From assembly GCF_014202995.1 (NCBI RefSeq), contig NZ_JACHIA010000009.1, forward strand, positions 124,001-188,000: a DNA stretch of 64,000 nucleotides. Direction: 5' to 3'. Each line of letters begins with the position of its first letter. Positions within the stretch are counted from its first letter, which is position 1. The stretch is from Longimicrobium terrae. Lineage in GTDB: Bacteria > Gemmatimonadota > Gemmatimonadetes > Longimicrobiales > Longimicrobiaceae. The notes below the pieces were generated by a model. It worked only from the letters and a program-made list of their open reading frames with translations, did not search any database and was not told where the DNA came from. Made by a program: the position numbers and the translations under genes. This document shows, one piece after another, positions 17,275 through 24,952 of the stretch.

Positions 17275-17556
17275 TCAGAGCCGCTTATACCAGAACGCCT
17301 CATCGCGGCTCTGATGCGCGACGGCAAGTATTACGATCTCATCGCCCTCTACCCGGTAAATGACCCGGTATCGGAACAGCCTGATCAGAACGGAACGCAC
17401 GGAACCGTAAGCGCGCCCCAGTCTCGGGAACTCGAGCAGCAAGTCGAACGCGCGGGCAATCTCCGCCTGGAACGCCTCGGCGACGCCTTTGTCCCGCAGG
17501 CCATCATACGCGTCAAGGAGGTCGGCTTCGGCTTCAAGATGAATGCGGATTCGCAT
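17275..17556 (-). CDS. RelE/ParE-superfamily toxin
   Basis: Small basic protein of 93 residues with the ParE pattern: an N-terminal helix pair (EAEADLLDAYDGLRDKG, then AEIARAFDLLLEFP), RLGRAYGSVRSVLIRLF and a beta-strand end YRVIYRVEGDEIVILAVAHQSR. ParE-like toxins inhibit gyrase, RelE-like ones cut mRNA; the sequence alone does not decide. The start overlaps the antitoxin gene upstream by 23 bases, the classical toxin-antitoxin layout, so translation is likely coupled. Confidence 0.85.
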   Translation of the reverse strand: MRIRIHLEAEADLLDAYDGLRDKGVAEAFQAEIARAFDLLLEFPRLGRAYGSVRSVLIRLFRYRVIYRVEGDEIVILAVAHQSRDEAFWYKRL

Positions 17557-17791
17557 GATGCCTCGCCCGCATCTTGGCGAACACCTCTTCAGGCGAGACC
17601 GTCCGTGCGGTTCCGGCCTGCACTTCGGCCGACCTGCGCATGATCTCCGCTCTCCAGTGCAGATCCTCCTCGAGAGTATCCTCCGTACTCGCGATCAGGC
17701 GCTCGATCAAGCCGCCCAGTTCTTCGCGCGGCAGCTCCAGCGCGGCTTCCTCGATCTCTTCGGCGGTGACCATCTTCTTCCTTTCGCTCAT
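17534..17791 (-). CDS. Antitoxin of the ParE-type pair
   Basis: Acidic protein of 85 residues beginning MSERKKMVTAEEIEE. The segment ALELPREELGGLIERLIAS matches the addiction-module antitoxin pattern in which Pro and Glu residues precede a short amphipathic helix. A strong Shine-Dalgarno (GGAGGG) lies eight bases ahead of ATG 17791. It should bind and neutralise the toxin made from the overlapping gene downstream, and probably represses their shared promoter. No operator palindrome is evident in 17792-17840. Confidence 0.8.
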   Translation of the reverse strand: MSERKKMVTAEEIEEAALELPREELGGLIERLIASTEDTLEEDLHWRAEIMRRSAEVQAGTARTVSPEEVFAKMRARHHANPHSS

Positions 17792-17907
17792 GGTTCGTCA
17801 CCCTCCGAAAAGATACAGTGTGAACGCGCATTCGTCCATCGGTTAGAACACGACACGGGCGAGCATTTAGCTGGCCCGGAGCGCTGTCCGCCGGTGGCGG
17901 GAAAGGG

Positions 17908-18267
17908 TCAGGATGGACGCGCAATCCACATCCCCAATGCCACGCAGGCGAGCCCCGCCGCCATGCTCGCGCCCGCGTACGCCAGCGCCGTTCCGTACGC
18001 GCGGTCCTGCAGCAGCGCGAACGTTTCGTACCCGAAGGTGCTGAACGTCGTGAGCCCGCCGCAGAAGCCGACGGCCAGCAGCAGCCGGCGCGGATCGTCC
18101 GGCGGGACGCGGGCGACGATGATCCCCAGCAGCAGCGAGCCTGCCAGGTTCACGGCGAACGTCCCCCAGGGAAACCCGCCGCGCGCCGCCGTCCCGATCC
18201 ACCGCCCGGCGCCGTAGCGGGTCACGGCGCCGGCCGCCCCGCCCAGCGCCACGAGCAGCAGGTTCAT
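17908..18267 (-). CDS. crcB: Fluoride ion channel CrcB/Fluc
   Basis: 119-residue inner-membrane protein with four hydrophobic segments. GGAAGAVTRYGAGRW, GTFAVNLAGSLLLGI and GFCGGLTTFSTFGYET are the hallmark CrcB motifs, including the Asn of helix 2 and the Phe/Thr/Ser filter of helix 3. Fluc proteins work as dual-topology homodimers exporting fluoride. The start is ATG 18267, overlapping the stop of the M1 peptidase gene as ATGA; longer upstream readings of this frame are antisense noise. No fluoride riboswitch is seen, consistent with expression from the peptidase transcript. Confidence 0.95.
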   Translation of the reverse strand: MNLLLVALGGAAGAVTRYGAGRWIGTAARGGFPWGTFAVNLAGSLLLGIIVARVPPDDPRRLLLAVGFCGGLTTFSTFGYETFALLQDRAYGTALAYAGASMAAGLACVALGMWIARPS

Positions 18268-20051
18268 TGCACGGCCGCGCGGTTGTTGGCGCGGTTGTAG
18301 TCGATCAGCACCCACTCCGGGTCCAGCACCACCTCCGCCGGGCGGTCCGCCGTGGTGACGTTCACCGTCTGCCGGCGCGCGCGCGAATCCAGCGTCTGCG
18401 TCCGTCCGCCCACCTGGAGCACGACGGGCATCCACGCGGCGCCGCTGCGGTCCACGATCACGCTCGTACGCCAGCGGCCGTCCGGCAGCCGCGTGCTGGT
18501 AGCCTGGCTGACGCTGTAGTCCAGCCGGTCCGTGCGCGTGATCCACTGGTCAAAGAACCAGTCCAGGTCGCGCCGGCTCACCCGTTCCGCCACCTCCTGG
18601 AAGTCCGCGCCGGTCACGTGGCGCAGGCGGTACTCCGCGAAGAAGGTGCGCAGGATGCGCTTGAACGTGTCCTCGCCCACGTACTCGCGCAGCATGCGGA
18701 AGACGGCGGACGGCTTGGTGTAGGTCATGGCGCTGAAGATGGCGGGCGAGCGGAACTCCTCCGCCGGCAGTGCGATGGCCTGCGTGGAATCCGCGCGCTC
18801 CAGCCGCTCCAGCGCGGTCATGGTGCCGCGCCAGACAGCGGTGTCGCCCTTCATCTCCCGATAGTACGAGGTCATGAAGGAGGTGAAGCCCTCGTCCATC
18901 CACCCCTCGCGCCACTCGTTGTTCGCGAGCATGCCGTGCAGGTACTGGTGCGTAACCTCGTGCACGATCAGCCCTTCGGAGGCGGAGCCGTTCATCACCA
19001 TCATGGGGAACTCGGTTCCGCCGCCTTCCAGCCGGTGCACGTTGGTCAGCTGCGGCCAGGCGTACGGTCCGAACATCGTTTCCAGCCACGTGAGCGCATC
19101 GTACGTGCGGCGGACGGCGGCCTGCCGGGCCCACGACGTGTCTTCCGGCAGAAAGAGCGCGTGGATCCCCGGCGCCGGCCGCGTCCGTCCGGCGTCGTCC
19201 ACCAGCGTGCGGCTGACGTACTCGTGGATGTAGCGCGGGTCGGCGCTCCAGGCGAAGTGGTGCACGCTGTCCGCCACCATCCGCACACGCTTGCGCCCCT
19301 CCGCCGCCGCCCCGGCGAGGAAGCCGAGCGCCTCCGCAGGGCCCGCGGCGGGAACGATGCCCAGGGCCACCGGCTGGTACCCGGGATTCCCCTCTACCGC
19401 CACGCCGGTGGAACCCACCACCTGGTCCGCGGCCACGTCCAAGGTCACGTCGTAGCGCCCGAATTCGCCGTAGAACTCGCCCTGCGGCAGCAGCGGATGC
19501 TCTGCCCAGCCGGTGCGTTCGTACACGGCGATGCGGGGATACCACTGGGCAAAGTCGTAGTGCCGCCCCGCCCGGCCCTGCCGCCGCGGCAGCGTGGAGA
19601 GGCGCGCGTCCCAGTCCATCACCAGCGTCAGCGATCCGCCGGGCGCGAGCGGGCGCGGAAGCACGATTGCCGCCACGGTGGAGTCCGGGGCGATGGGATA
19701 GACGGCGCGCGCGGCGGTCCCATCCACCGTGACCGCGGTGAAGCGCTCGTACGCGTGATCGTCCGGGCCCAGGTCGGTGAAGCGGCGCTCGCCGTACTCC
19801 AGTTCCCGCCGCGCCCAGGCACTGTTTGGGCGGAACGCGTTCAGGTGCTGGTGGACGTAGATGGTGTCCAGCGCATCGGGCGAGCGGTTGACGTAGCGCA
19901 GGCGCGCGCGGCCGTGCAGCACGCCGGAGGGCTCGTCCAGCCGGGCTTCGATGCGGTAATCCACCCCCTGCTGAAACGTCTGCGACCGCTGCGCGGCGGC
20001 GGGGACGGCGGCCAGCAGGGCCAGTGCGAAAAGGCGTGCGATGCGGATCAT
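18264..20051 (-). CDS. Exported M1-family metallopeptidase
   Basis: 595 residues from ATG 20051, with a signal peptide (MIRIARLFALALLAAVPAAAQ). The M1 catalytic motif is complete: H364-E365-x-x-H368 in IVHEVTHQYL, then Glu387 in WMDEGFTSF, the HExxH-x18-E spacing of gluzincins. A GGGTEFPMM segment just ahead corresponds to the substrate-binding GxMEN region. Unlike aminopeptidase N the protein is short and has a C-terminal beta-rich domain (VSQATSTRLPDGRWRTSV). It probably trims peptides in the periplasm. It is the first gene of a coupled pair with crcB. Its upstream region (20052-20192) is shared with the divergent permease gene. Confidence 0.9.
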   Translation of the reverse strand: MIRIARLFALALLAAVPAAAQRSQTFQQGVDYRIEARLDEPSGVLHGRARLRYVNRSPDALDTIYVHQHLNAFRPNSAWARRELEYGERRFTDLGPDDHAYERFTAVTVDGTAARAVYPIAPDSTVAAIVLPRPLAPGGSLTLVMDWDARLSTLPRRQGRAGRHYDFAQWYPRIAVYERTGWAEHPLLPQGEFYGEFGRYDVTLDVAADQVVGSTGVAVEGNPGYQPVALGIVPAAGPAEALGFLAGAAAEGRKRVRMVADSVHHFAWSADPRYIHEYVSRTLVDDAGRTRPAPGIHALFLPEDTSWARQAAVRRTYDALTWLETMFGPYAWPQLTNVHRLEGGGTEFPMMVMNGSASEGLIVHEVTHQYLHGMLANNEWREGWMDEGFTSFMTSYYREMKGDTAVWRGTMTALERLERADSTQAIALPAEEFRSPAIFSAMTYTKPSAVFRMLREYVGEDTFKRILRTFFAEYRLRHVTGADFQEVAERVSRRDLDWFFDQWITRTDRLDYSVSQATSTRLPDGRWRTSVIVDRSGAAWMPVVLQVGGRTQTLDSRARRQTVNVTTADRPAEVVLDPEWVLIDYNRANNRAAVQ

Positions 20052-20192
20052 TGCGGCGCGTGGGCTCAGGGTGATGACGGCCAACATGCGCACGGCGCGG
20101 ATCGCGGGCAACGGGTGGGGCGGCGCGGCGGCGGCCCGCGCGTTACCTTGGGCACGGTTCGCGACGGATTGTCTCTCTTCGGGGGTGCGGTG

Positions 20193-20558
20193 ATGGGAAC
20201 GATCGTGATGTTTCTGCTGATCGGCCTGGGGGCCGGCGTGCTGTCCGGCCTGTTCGGGATCGGCGGGGGCCTGGTGATTGTTCCGGCGCTGATGCTGCTG
20301 GCCAAGATGCAGCCGCTGCAGGCGACGGGAACGTCGCTGGGCGCGCTGCTGCTGCCGGTGGGCGCGCTGGGTGCGTACGAGTACTACAAGAACGGCCACG
20401 TAAACGCGTCCGCGTCGCTGATGATCGCGTTCGGCCTGCTGATCGGCGCGTACTTTGGCGCGCACTGGGCGCAGACGCTGTCTCCGGTACAGTTGAAGCG
20501 GGCGTTCGCGGTGTTTCTGGTGCTGGTGGCGGTGCGGATGTGGGTGACGGCGAAATAA
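20193..20558 (+). CDS. Half-length TauE/SafE (TSUP) family permease
   Basis: 121-residue membrane protein from ATG 20193 with GGGGG at 20181-20185 as ribosome site. It has four hydrophobic segments, and the motif GLGAGVLSGLFGIGGGLVIVPAL is the TSUP signature. Full TSUP permeases of about 250 residues hold two copies of this repeat; here only one is present and the gene ends cleanly, so a homodimer would be needed. Members move sulfite, sulfonates or other organic anions; the substrate is not known. A dispersed repeat copy lies five bases behind the stop. Confidence 0.82.
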   Translation: MGTIVMFLLIGLGAGVLSGLFGIGGGLVIVPALMLLAKMQPLQATGTSLGALLLPVGALGAYEYYKNGHVNASASLMIAFGLLIGAYFGAHWAQTLSPVQLKRAFAVFLVLVAVRMWVTAK

Positions 20559-20562
20559 GGGA

Positions 20563-20600
20563 AGTGCGTGAGTGCTGGGTGCGTGAGTGCGTGAGTGCGA
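20563..20600 (-). repeat. Dispersed CACTCACG repeat, copy 2 (inverted)
   Basis: Reverse complement of the repeat at 4001-4037, identical through about 36 bases including the odd ACCCAGC interruption. It starts five bases behind the TSUP stop codon. Confidence 0.75.
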
Positions 20601-20646
20601 GGGACAGCGGTGAGGGAGGATCGGGTGCGATCGGCTGACATCACCG

Positions 20647-21027
20647 GCGGCCCCCACCCGGGCCGGCACCACCGGCCCACCCTCCCCCAAAACAGACTGG
20701 GGGAGGGTTGTCGCGGCCGAGGTCTCGGTGCGGGTCGGCGGCCTCCGTTCGGCGGTTGAAACCGCGCCTCGAACAACACGAAGTCCGCCTCCGCGGACTG
20801 GAACGCCGTCTCCGTTCGCGTCCTCCGTGCAGTTGAAGCCCCGAACGGCGCCTGTGGGCGACGTGTCGGGGCTTTCCGCTGTCGGAGCGGCGGATTCATT
20901 CGCTCAACGGACTCCGCCCAGAACGATACTTGTCCTCCGCACCAATCTTTCCGCCCCGCCCCAACCCTCCCCCAGTCTTTTTTGGGGGAGGGTGGGCGAG
21001 TAGTACGAGCCCGGGTGGGGGCCGCCC
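20647..21027. mobile_element. MITE-like palindromic element with long terminal inverted repeats
   Basis: The ends at 20647-20711 and 20961-21027 are inverted copies: an outer 18-base part GGCGGCCCCCACCCGGGC is perfect, a middle part of about 12 bases differs, and an inner part ending GGGGGAGGGTTG matches nearly perfectly. Each end also folds on itself (CCCTCCCCCA with TGGGGGAGGG). The interior of about 250 bases has no gene and contains a segment (20829-20908) related to 47786-47866. No target duplication is visible. A non-coding mobile unit or a large structured repeat is likely; no transposase is present. Confidence 0.6.
20829..20908 (+). repeat. Dispersed repeat family D, copy 1
   Basis: The string AGTTGAAGCCCCGAAC near the start and GGCGGATTCATTCGCTCAAC at the end are also found, inverted, at 47786-47866. 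The middle parts are only partly alike. It lies inside the MITE-like element. Confidence 0.65.
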
Positions 21028-21166
21028 TGAGACCCGCCATCCACTCCATATCTCCTTTGTGGCGCCGGGCTTGCACACGTCCCGGGTCCCATTCCCGGAA
21101 CGGCTCGTGCACGACCGCCGGCCTCGTTCCCGAGACGGCGCAACCGACATCGCAGGGGAGAACCAC

Positions 21167-21469
21167 ATGGACCAGAACCGCGACCAGGGCTCCGAAGACA
21201 ACCGCCAGGCGGTGGAGCACGTGCACAACGCCCAGGAAAACCGCGACGCCCTGCAGGAGCAGGCCCGCCGCGTCGCCGCCACCGCGCCGGACACGAGCCA
21301 GCCGGTGGATGGCCTGCACGCGGACGGCATGGGCGGCGAAGACACCACGCGCGCTGAGGAAAACGTCCGCCGCGCGCATGAAAACACCGCCGCGCTGCGC
21401 GAAGAATCCCGCCGCGTGGACGCCACCACGCCGCCGGACATCAACCGCACCGGCCCGGCCGACCGGTAG
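21167..21469 (+). CDS. Small hydrophilic protein with an internal duplication
   Basis: ATG 21167 follows the strong ribosome site AGGGGAG, which fixes the start; 100 residues, no signal or membrane segment. Residues about 12-42 and 61-91 are repeats of each other: both have the pattern E-N/H-V-x-x-A-x-E-N-x-x-A-L-x-E-x-x-R-R-V followed by Thr/Ala-rich text and a Pro-Asp end. Both repeats predict amphipathic helices, giving a helical or coiled-coil protein rich in Glu, Asn and Arg. I do not recognise the family. The gene stands alone between the MITE-like element and a peptidase gene. A GC hairpin without T run (21494-21521) follows. Confidence 0.7.
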   Translation: MDQNRDQGSEDNRQAVEHVHNAQENRDALQEQARRVAATAPDTSQPVDGLHADGMGGEDTTRAEENVRRAHENTAALREESRRVDATTPPDINRTGPADR

Positions 21470-21625
21470 TCCCGGGCAGGGCAGGATGATCCCGCGGGCG
21501 GTGGCGAAAGCCGCCGCCCGCGCGCGTTCCGGGGGGTCTCTTGAGCGTCTAGCATCCTGCTTGCGAATGCGGTCCGCGAGCGCCGGCCCGCGGGCCGAGC
21601 GCAGGACCCTCCCGAGGAGACGAGC

Positions 21626-22477
21626 ATGCGCTGGCAGGGCGGACGACAGAGTTCCAATGTGAACGACCGCCGCGGGATGGGCGGAGGCGGCATGGCCGCG
21701 GGCGGCGGACTGGGCGCCGTGGTGCTGGGCCTCGTCTACTTCCTGTTGACCGGCGACTCGTCCGGGCTGCAGAACGCCGCGCCCGGCGCCCAGCCCTCGG
21801 CCGAGTCCCAGGCCGGCGCACCGACAGATGCGGCCTCGGACAGCATGAAGGCGTTCGTCTCCACGGTGCTGGCCAGCACCGAAGACGTGTGGACCGAGAT
21901 CTTTCGCCAGCAGGGCGAGGCGTACCAGCAGCCGCAGCTGGACCTGTTCACCGGACGGGTGCAGTCCGCCTGCGGCCAGGCGACCGCGGCGGTGGGGCCC
22001 TTCTACTGCCCCGGCGACCGCAAGGTGTACATCGACCTGGACTTCTACGATCAGCTGCGCAAGGACCTGGGCGCGCCCGGCGACTTTGCCCAGGCGTACG
22101 TGATCGCGCACGAGGTGGGGCACCACGTGCAGACGCTGACGGGCGTTTCGCAGCAGGTGAACGCCGCCTCGCGCCGCGGCGGCGAAGCCGAGGCCAACCG
22201 CCTTTCGGTGATGCAGGAGCTTCAGGCGGACTGCTACGCCGGCGTGTGGGCCAACCATTCGCAGCAGCAGCACAAGTGGCTGGAACAGGGCGATGTGGAA
22301 GAAGCGCTGAACGCCGCCACGCAGATCGGCGACGACGCGCTGCAGAAGCGCTCGCAGGGCTACGTGGTTCCGGAAAGCTTCACCCACGGAACCAGCGCGC
22401 AGCGGGTGCAGTGGTTCCGCACGGGCTTCGAATCAGGCAAGGCGGAAAACTGCAACACCTTTGAATCCCGCATCTGA
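21626..22477 (+). CDS. Neutral zinc metallopeptidase, YpfJ family
   Basis: 283 residues with a GAGGAGA ribosome site ahead of ATG 21626. The N-terminus is the family pattern RWQGGRQSSNVNDRRG, then a Gly-rich stretch and one membrane helix (LGAVVLGLVYFLL), a low-complexity linker, and a zincin domain with H162-E163-V-G-H166-H and the later ELQADCYAGVWA whose Glu/Asp lies in the third-ligand region. FYCPGDRKVYIDLDFYDQL is also typical. The enzyme is anchored in the inner membrane with the peptidase domain outside. The substrate is unknown. A GC-rich hairpin at 22503-22538 may end the transcript. Confidence 0.92.
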   Translation: MRWQGGRQSSNVNDRRGMGGGGMAAGGGLGAVVLGLVYFLLTGDSSGLQNAAPGAQPSAESQAGAPTDAASDSMKAFVSTVLASTEDVWTEIFRQQGEAYQQPQLDLFTGRVQSACGQATAAVGPFYCPGDRKVYIDLDFYDQLRKDLGAPGDFAQAYVIAHEVGHHVQTLTGVSQQVNAASRRGGEAEANRLSVMQELQADCYAGVWANHSQQQHKWLEQGDVEEALNAATQIGDDALQKRSQGYVVPESFTHGTSAQRVQWFRTGFESGKAENCNTFESRI

Positions 22478-22502
22478 CGTTTCGCCTTCCGGGGGACGAC
22501 GA

Positions 22503-22538
22503 GCGAGGGGCGGTCCGCGACGGCGGGCCGCCCCTCGC
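22503..22538 (+). terminator. Possible terminator behind the YpfJ-like gene
   Basis: An 11-base perfect stem GCGAGGGGCGG with its complement and a 14-base loop, 25 bases behind the stop. There is no T run, so it may only protect the 3' end. Confidence 0.4.
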
Positions 22539-22628
22539 CGCGCCGGGGCCGGGGACTGGCGCGGAGGGCCGGACGACGTTTGTTTACAGGATTCCCCGCC
22601 CCGCAGTCGCACCCGTGCCGCCCGCTCC

Positions 22629-23354
22629 ATGTCTGCCGATCGCGATCAGAACGACGAAGGGCGGCTGACCGCGCGGCCGCAGGCGCCCGCGCGGGTGGAC
22701 CGGCCGGGGCTGCGGCGGCTGGGGCTGGACCCGCGCCGCGACGGGCTGGTGTACGTGCCCATGGCCCACTCGCCGGAGCGGCCGGCGCCGCTCATCCTGA
22801 TGCTGCACGGGGCCGGGGGCAACGGACACAACGCGCTGGGCATGCTGCAGCCGCTGGCGGATGCGTACGGGGTGGTGCTGCTGGCGCCGGACGCGCGGCA
22901 GCAGACGTGGGACGGCATCCGCGGCGGTTTCGGGCCGGACGTGGCGTTCATCGACCGCGCGCTGGAGCAGGTGTTCAGCCGCTGCGCCATCGACCCGGCG
23001 CGCATCGCCATCGGCGGGTTCTCCGACGGCGCCTCGTACGCGCTCTCGCTGGGGCTGGCGAACGGCGACCTGTTTTCGCACGTGATCGCCTTTTCGCCCG
23101 GCTTTGCCGCGCCGCCGGGACGGCGCGGGCGCCCGGGCGTGTTCGTGACGCACGGGACGGACGACGCGGTGCTCCCCATCGACGCATGCAGCCGCCGCGT
23201 AGTGCCGCGGTTGACCCGCGCGGGGTACACGGTGGACTACCGGGAGTTCGCGGGCCCGCACACCGTGCCCCCGGCGCAGGCCCGCGACGCCGTAAAGTGG
23301 TTCGTGCGCGGGGCTTCCGGCGCGCCCGCCGCACCGCGGCAGCAGCCGGGGTGA
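22629..23354 (+). CDS. Alpha/beta hydrolase, esterase or depolymerase-like
   Basis: 241 residues from ATG 22629; the frame is open upstream but the extra text is low-complexity. The fold shows LILMLHGAGGNGHNA (oxyanion region), nucleophile elbow GGFSDGAS with Ser132, VTHGTDDAVLP with Asp178/179 and GPHTVP with His211, a complete triad. The pattern fits the phospholipase/carboxylesterase and polyhydroxybutyrate-depolymerase-like group. No signal peptide is present, so it is cytoplasmic. It stands alone upstream of the tRNA operon. The natural ester is not known. Confidence 0.85.
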   Translation: MSADRDQNDEGRLTARPQAPARVDRPGLRRLGLDPRRDGLVYVPMAHSPERPAPLILMLHGAGGNGHNALGMLQPLADAYGVVLLAPDARQQTWDGIRGGFGPDVAFIDRALEQVFSRCAIDPARIAIGGFSDGASYALSLGLANGDLFSHVIAFSPGFAAPPGRRGRPGVFVTHGTDDAVLPIDACSRRVVPRLTRAGYTVDYREFAGPHTVPPAQARDAVKWFVRGASGAPAAPRQQPG

Positions 23355-23362
23355 AGGGGGGC

Positions 23363-23391
23363 TTCACAAAGGGGCTGGGGTCGTATATATT
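23363..23391 (+). promoter_or_regulatory. Promoter of the tRNA operon
   Basis: TTCACA (23363-23368) and TATATT (23386-23391) are 17 bases apart, about 110 bases ahead of the first tRNA. It is the only AT-rich spot in this stretch and fits a housekeeping sigma70 promoter. Confidence 0.65.
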
Positions 23392-23499
23392 CTGCGCCCC
23401 GCCCCGACCCAACCGCGTCACGGACGCGAAACGGAGCCGGCCGGCGGGGGCTTGCGCAAATGGCCGGATGGTTGTAACCTTTTGGCCTGCAGGCAATTA

Positions 23500-23572
<73 letters not shown>

Positions 23573-23575
23573 CTG

Positions 23576-23650
<75 letters not shown>

Positions 23651-23666
23651 CTGCTGGCTTTGACAT

Positions 23667-23750
23667 GCTCCTGTGGCGGAATTGGTAGACGCGCTAGATT
23701 CAGGATCTAGTGGGCGCAAGCTCGTGGAGGTTCGAGTCCTCTCGGGAGCA
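23667..23750 (+). tRNA. tRNA-Leu (CAG)
   Basis: 84 bases with the long variable arm of class II tRNAs; acceptor GCTCCTG/CGGGAGC (one G-T pair), discriminator A as expected for Leu, anticodon CAG in the loop TTCAGGA. CCA is not encoded. Confidence 0.97.
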
Positions 23751-23772
23751 CTGGTGTAGAAGGTTGTTGTAA

Positions 23773-23845
23773 GCCCCGTTCGTCTAGTGGCCTAGGACAT
23801 AGCCCTCTCAAGGCTAAAACACGGGTTCGATTCCCGTACGGGGTA
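23773..23845 (+). tRNA. tRNA-Glu (CTC)
   Basis: Acceptor GCCCCGT/ACGGGGT with a terminal G-T pair, discriminator A, anticodon CTC in the loop CTCTCAA. CCA is not encoded. Confidence 0.96.
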
Positions 23846-23861
23846 TGGTTGCGGTACATGT

Positions 23862-23935
<74 letters not shown>

Positions 23936-23945
23936 TGCACGACGA

Positions 23946-24020
23946 GGGCGTTTAGCTCAGCTGGTCCAGAGCGCTCGCTTCACACGCGAGAGGTCATAGG
24001 TTCAAATCCTATAACGCCCA
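23946..24020 (+). tRNA. tRNA-Val (CAC)
   Basis: Acceptor GGGCGTT/AACGCCC, discriminator A, anticodon CAC in the loop TTCACAC. CCA is not encoded. Confidence 0.96.
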
Positions 24021-24034
24021 CTGGTACGAAAGAC

Positions 24035-24107
24035 GCGGGCATAGCTCAGTTGGTAGAGCGCAACCTTGCCAAGGTTGAGGTCGCCGGTTCGAGTCCGGTT
24101 GCCCGCT
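24035..24107 (+). tRNA. tRNA-Gly (GCC)
   Basis: Acceptor GCGGGCA/TGCCCGC, discriminator T as usual for bacterial tRNA-Gly, anticodon GCC in the loop TTGCCAA. CCA is not encoded. Confidence 0.97.
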
Positions 24108-24122
24108 CTGTAGGTCGGTCAA

Positions 24123-24196
24123 GCCCACTTAGCTCAGTTGGTTAGAGCATCTGACTGTTAATCAGAGGGTCCCAGGTTCGAGTCCTGGAGTGGGCG
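24123..24196 (+). tRNA. tRNA-Asn (GTT)
   Basis: Acceptor GCCCACT/AGTGGGC, discriminator G as expected for Asn, anticodon GTT in the loop CTGTTAA. Last gene of the operon; CCA is not encoded. Confidence 0.97.
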
Positions 24197-24206
24197 CTCT
24201 CACAAA

Positions 24207-24249
24207 CCAAAGGCCCGAAAGCTCCCAGAGCTTCCGGGCCTTTGGTGTT
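24207..24249 (+). terminator. Terminator of the tRNA operon
   Basis: A long stem, CCAAAGGCCCG and GAAGCTC with their complements, followed by TGTTTCT, ten bases behind tRNA-Asn. Confidence 0.85.
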
Positions 24250-24332
24250 TCTGCGCACGGGTTGGTGAGCTGGTCGACGGGGTTCGCCCCCGTTCTCCGC
24301 TGGCCCGCGCATCTAGATCAAGCCGCAGAGGA

Positions 24333-24362
24333 ACGGCCCCGGCGATTGTCTCGCCGGGGCCG
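24333..24362 (-). terminator. Terminator of the zinc-locus lipoprotein gene
   Basis: Perfect stem ACGGCCCCGGCGA with its complement; on the minus strand it is followed by TCCTCT. It lies 33 bases behind the stop of the lipoprotein gene at 24395. Confidence 0.6.
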
Positions 24363-24394
24363 TCTGCATTGCGGCGCTGCCTGGCCGCGCTCCG

Positions 24395-24850
24395 TTACGG
24401 CGTGACCGTGATGGGGATCGACGGCGAATCGTAGTCGGAGTGGTTGCCGTGCAGGATGCTGAACACGACGGCCGTGCTCCCCGCCGCCACGCCGTCCAGA
24501 TCCATGTGGTCGCCGTGCGAGTCGATCACGGCGATGCTCTCGTTGGCCACGGTCCAGTCCAGCGTGTGCTCGGCGCCGTCCGGCTGAAAGCGGTCGCCGT
24601 CCTCCGCCACGAACCACACCTCCAGGTGCTTCGCCTGCCCCGCCTTGACGCTCAGCGAGCCCGTCACCTGCCGCGACGCGTTTACCGACACCACGGTCGC
24701 GTTGTTCTGGTCCAGGATCACCAGCCCGGCGGCTTCGTCGTGATCGTGGTCGTCCGGCCCGGTGCCGTCGTCGTCGCACGCGGCCAGCATGGCGGTGGCG
24801 GCAAGCACCAGCGCGGCGCGGTTGATCAGCTTGCGGGTTTCCGTAAACAT
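24395..24850 (-). CDS. Lipoprotein with His/Asp-rich motif, zinc-locus
   Basis: 151 residues. The N-terminus is a lipoprotein signal ending in LAAC (Cys25), directly followed by an acidic-His segment DDDGTGPDDHDHDE of the type that binds divalent metal. The rest is a beta-rich domain resembling bacterial Ig-like folds, with further His near HGDHMD and HGNHSD. It lies about 100 bases behind the TonB-dependent receptor gene on the same strand and is probably cotranscribed. A role as a periplasm-facing or surface metal-binding partner of that receptor is inferred from context. I cannot name a family. Confidence 0.75.
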   Translation of the reverse strand: MFTETRKLINRAALVLAATAMLAACDDDGTGPDDHDHDEAAGLVILDQNNATVVSVNASRQVTGSLSVKAGQAKHLEVWFVAEDGDRFQPDGAEHTLDWTVANESIAVIDSHGDHMDLDGVAAGSTAVVFSILHGNHSDYDSPSIPITVTP

Positions 24851-24952
24851 CGTCCTTCTCCTTGATCCATCGGGTTTGCCCGCCGTCCATGGTGAGGCGG
24901 GGTTTGATCTGGCCGGCCGCGCGCCGCGGCCCGGGGCCGGCCACGCGGCACG

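Noticed and set aside
18267-20160. Long plus-strand open frame opposite the M1 peptidase
   Set aside because: Antisense noise; only its last 121 codons (from 20193) code for a real permease.
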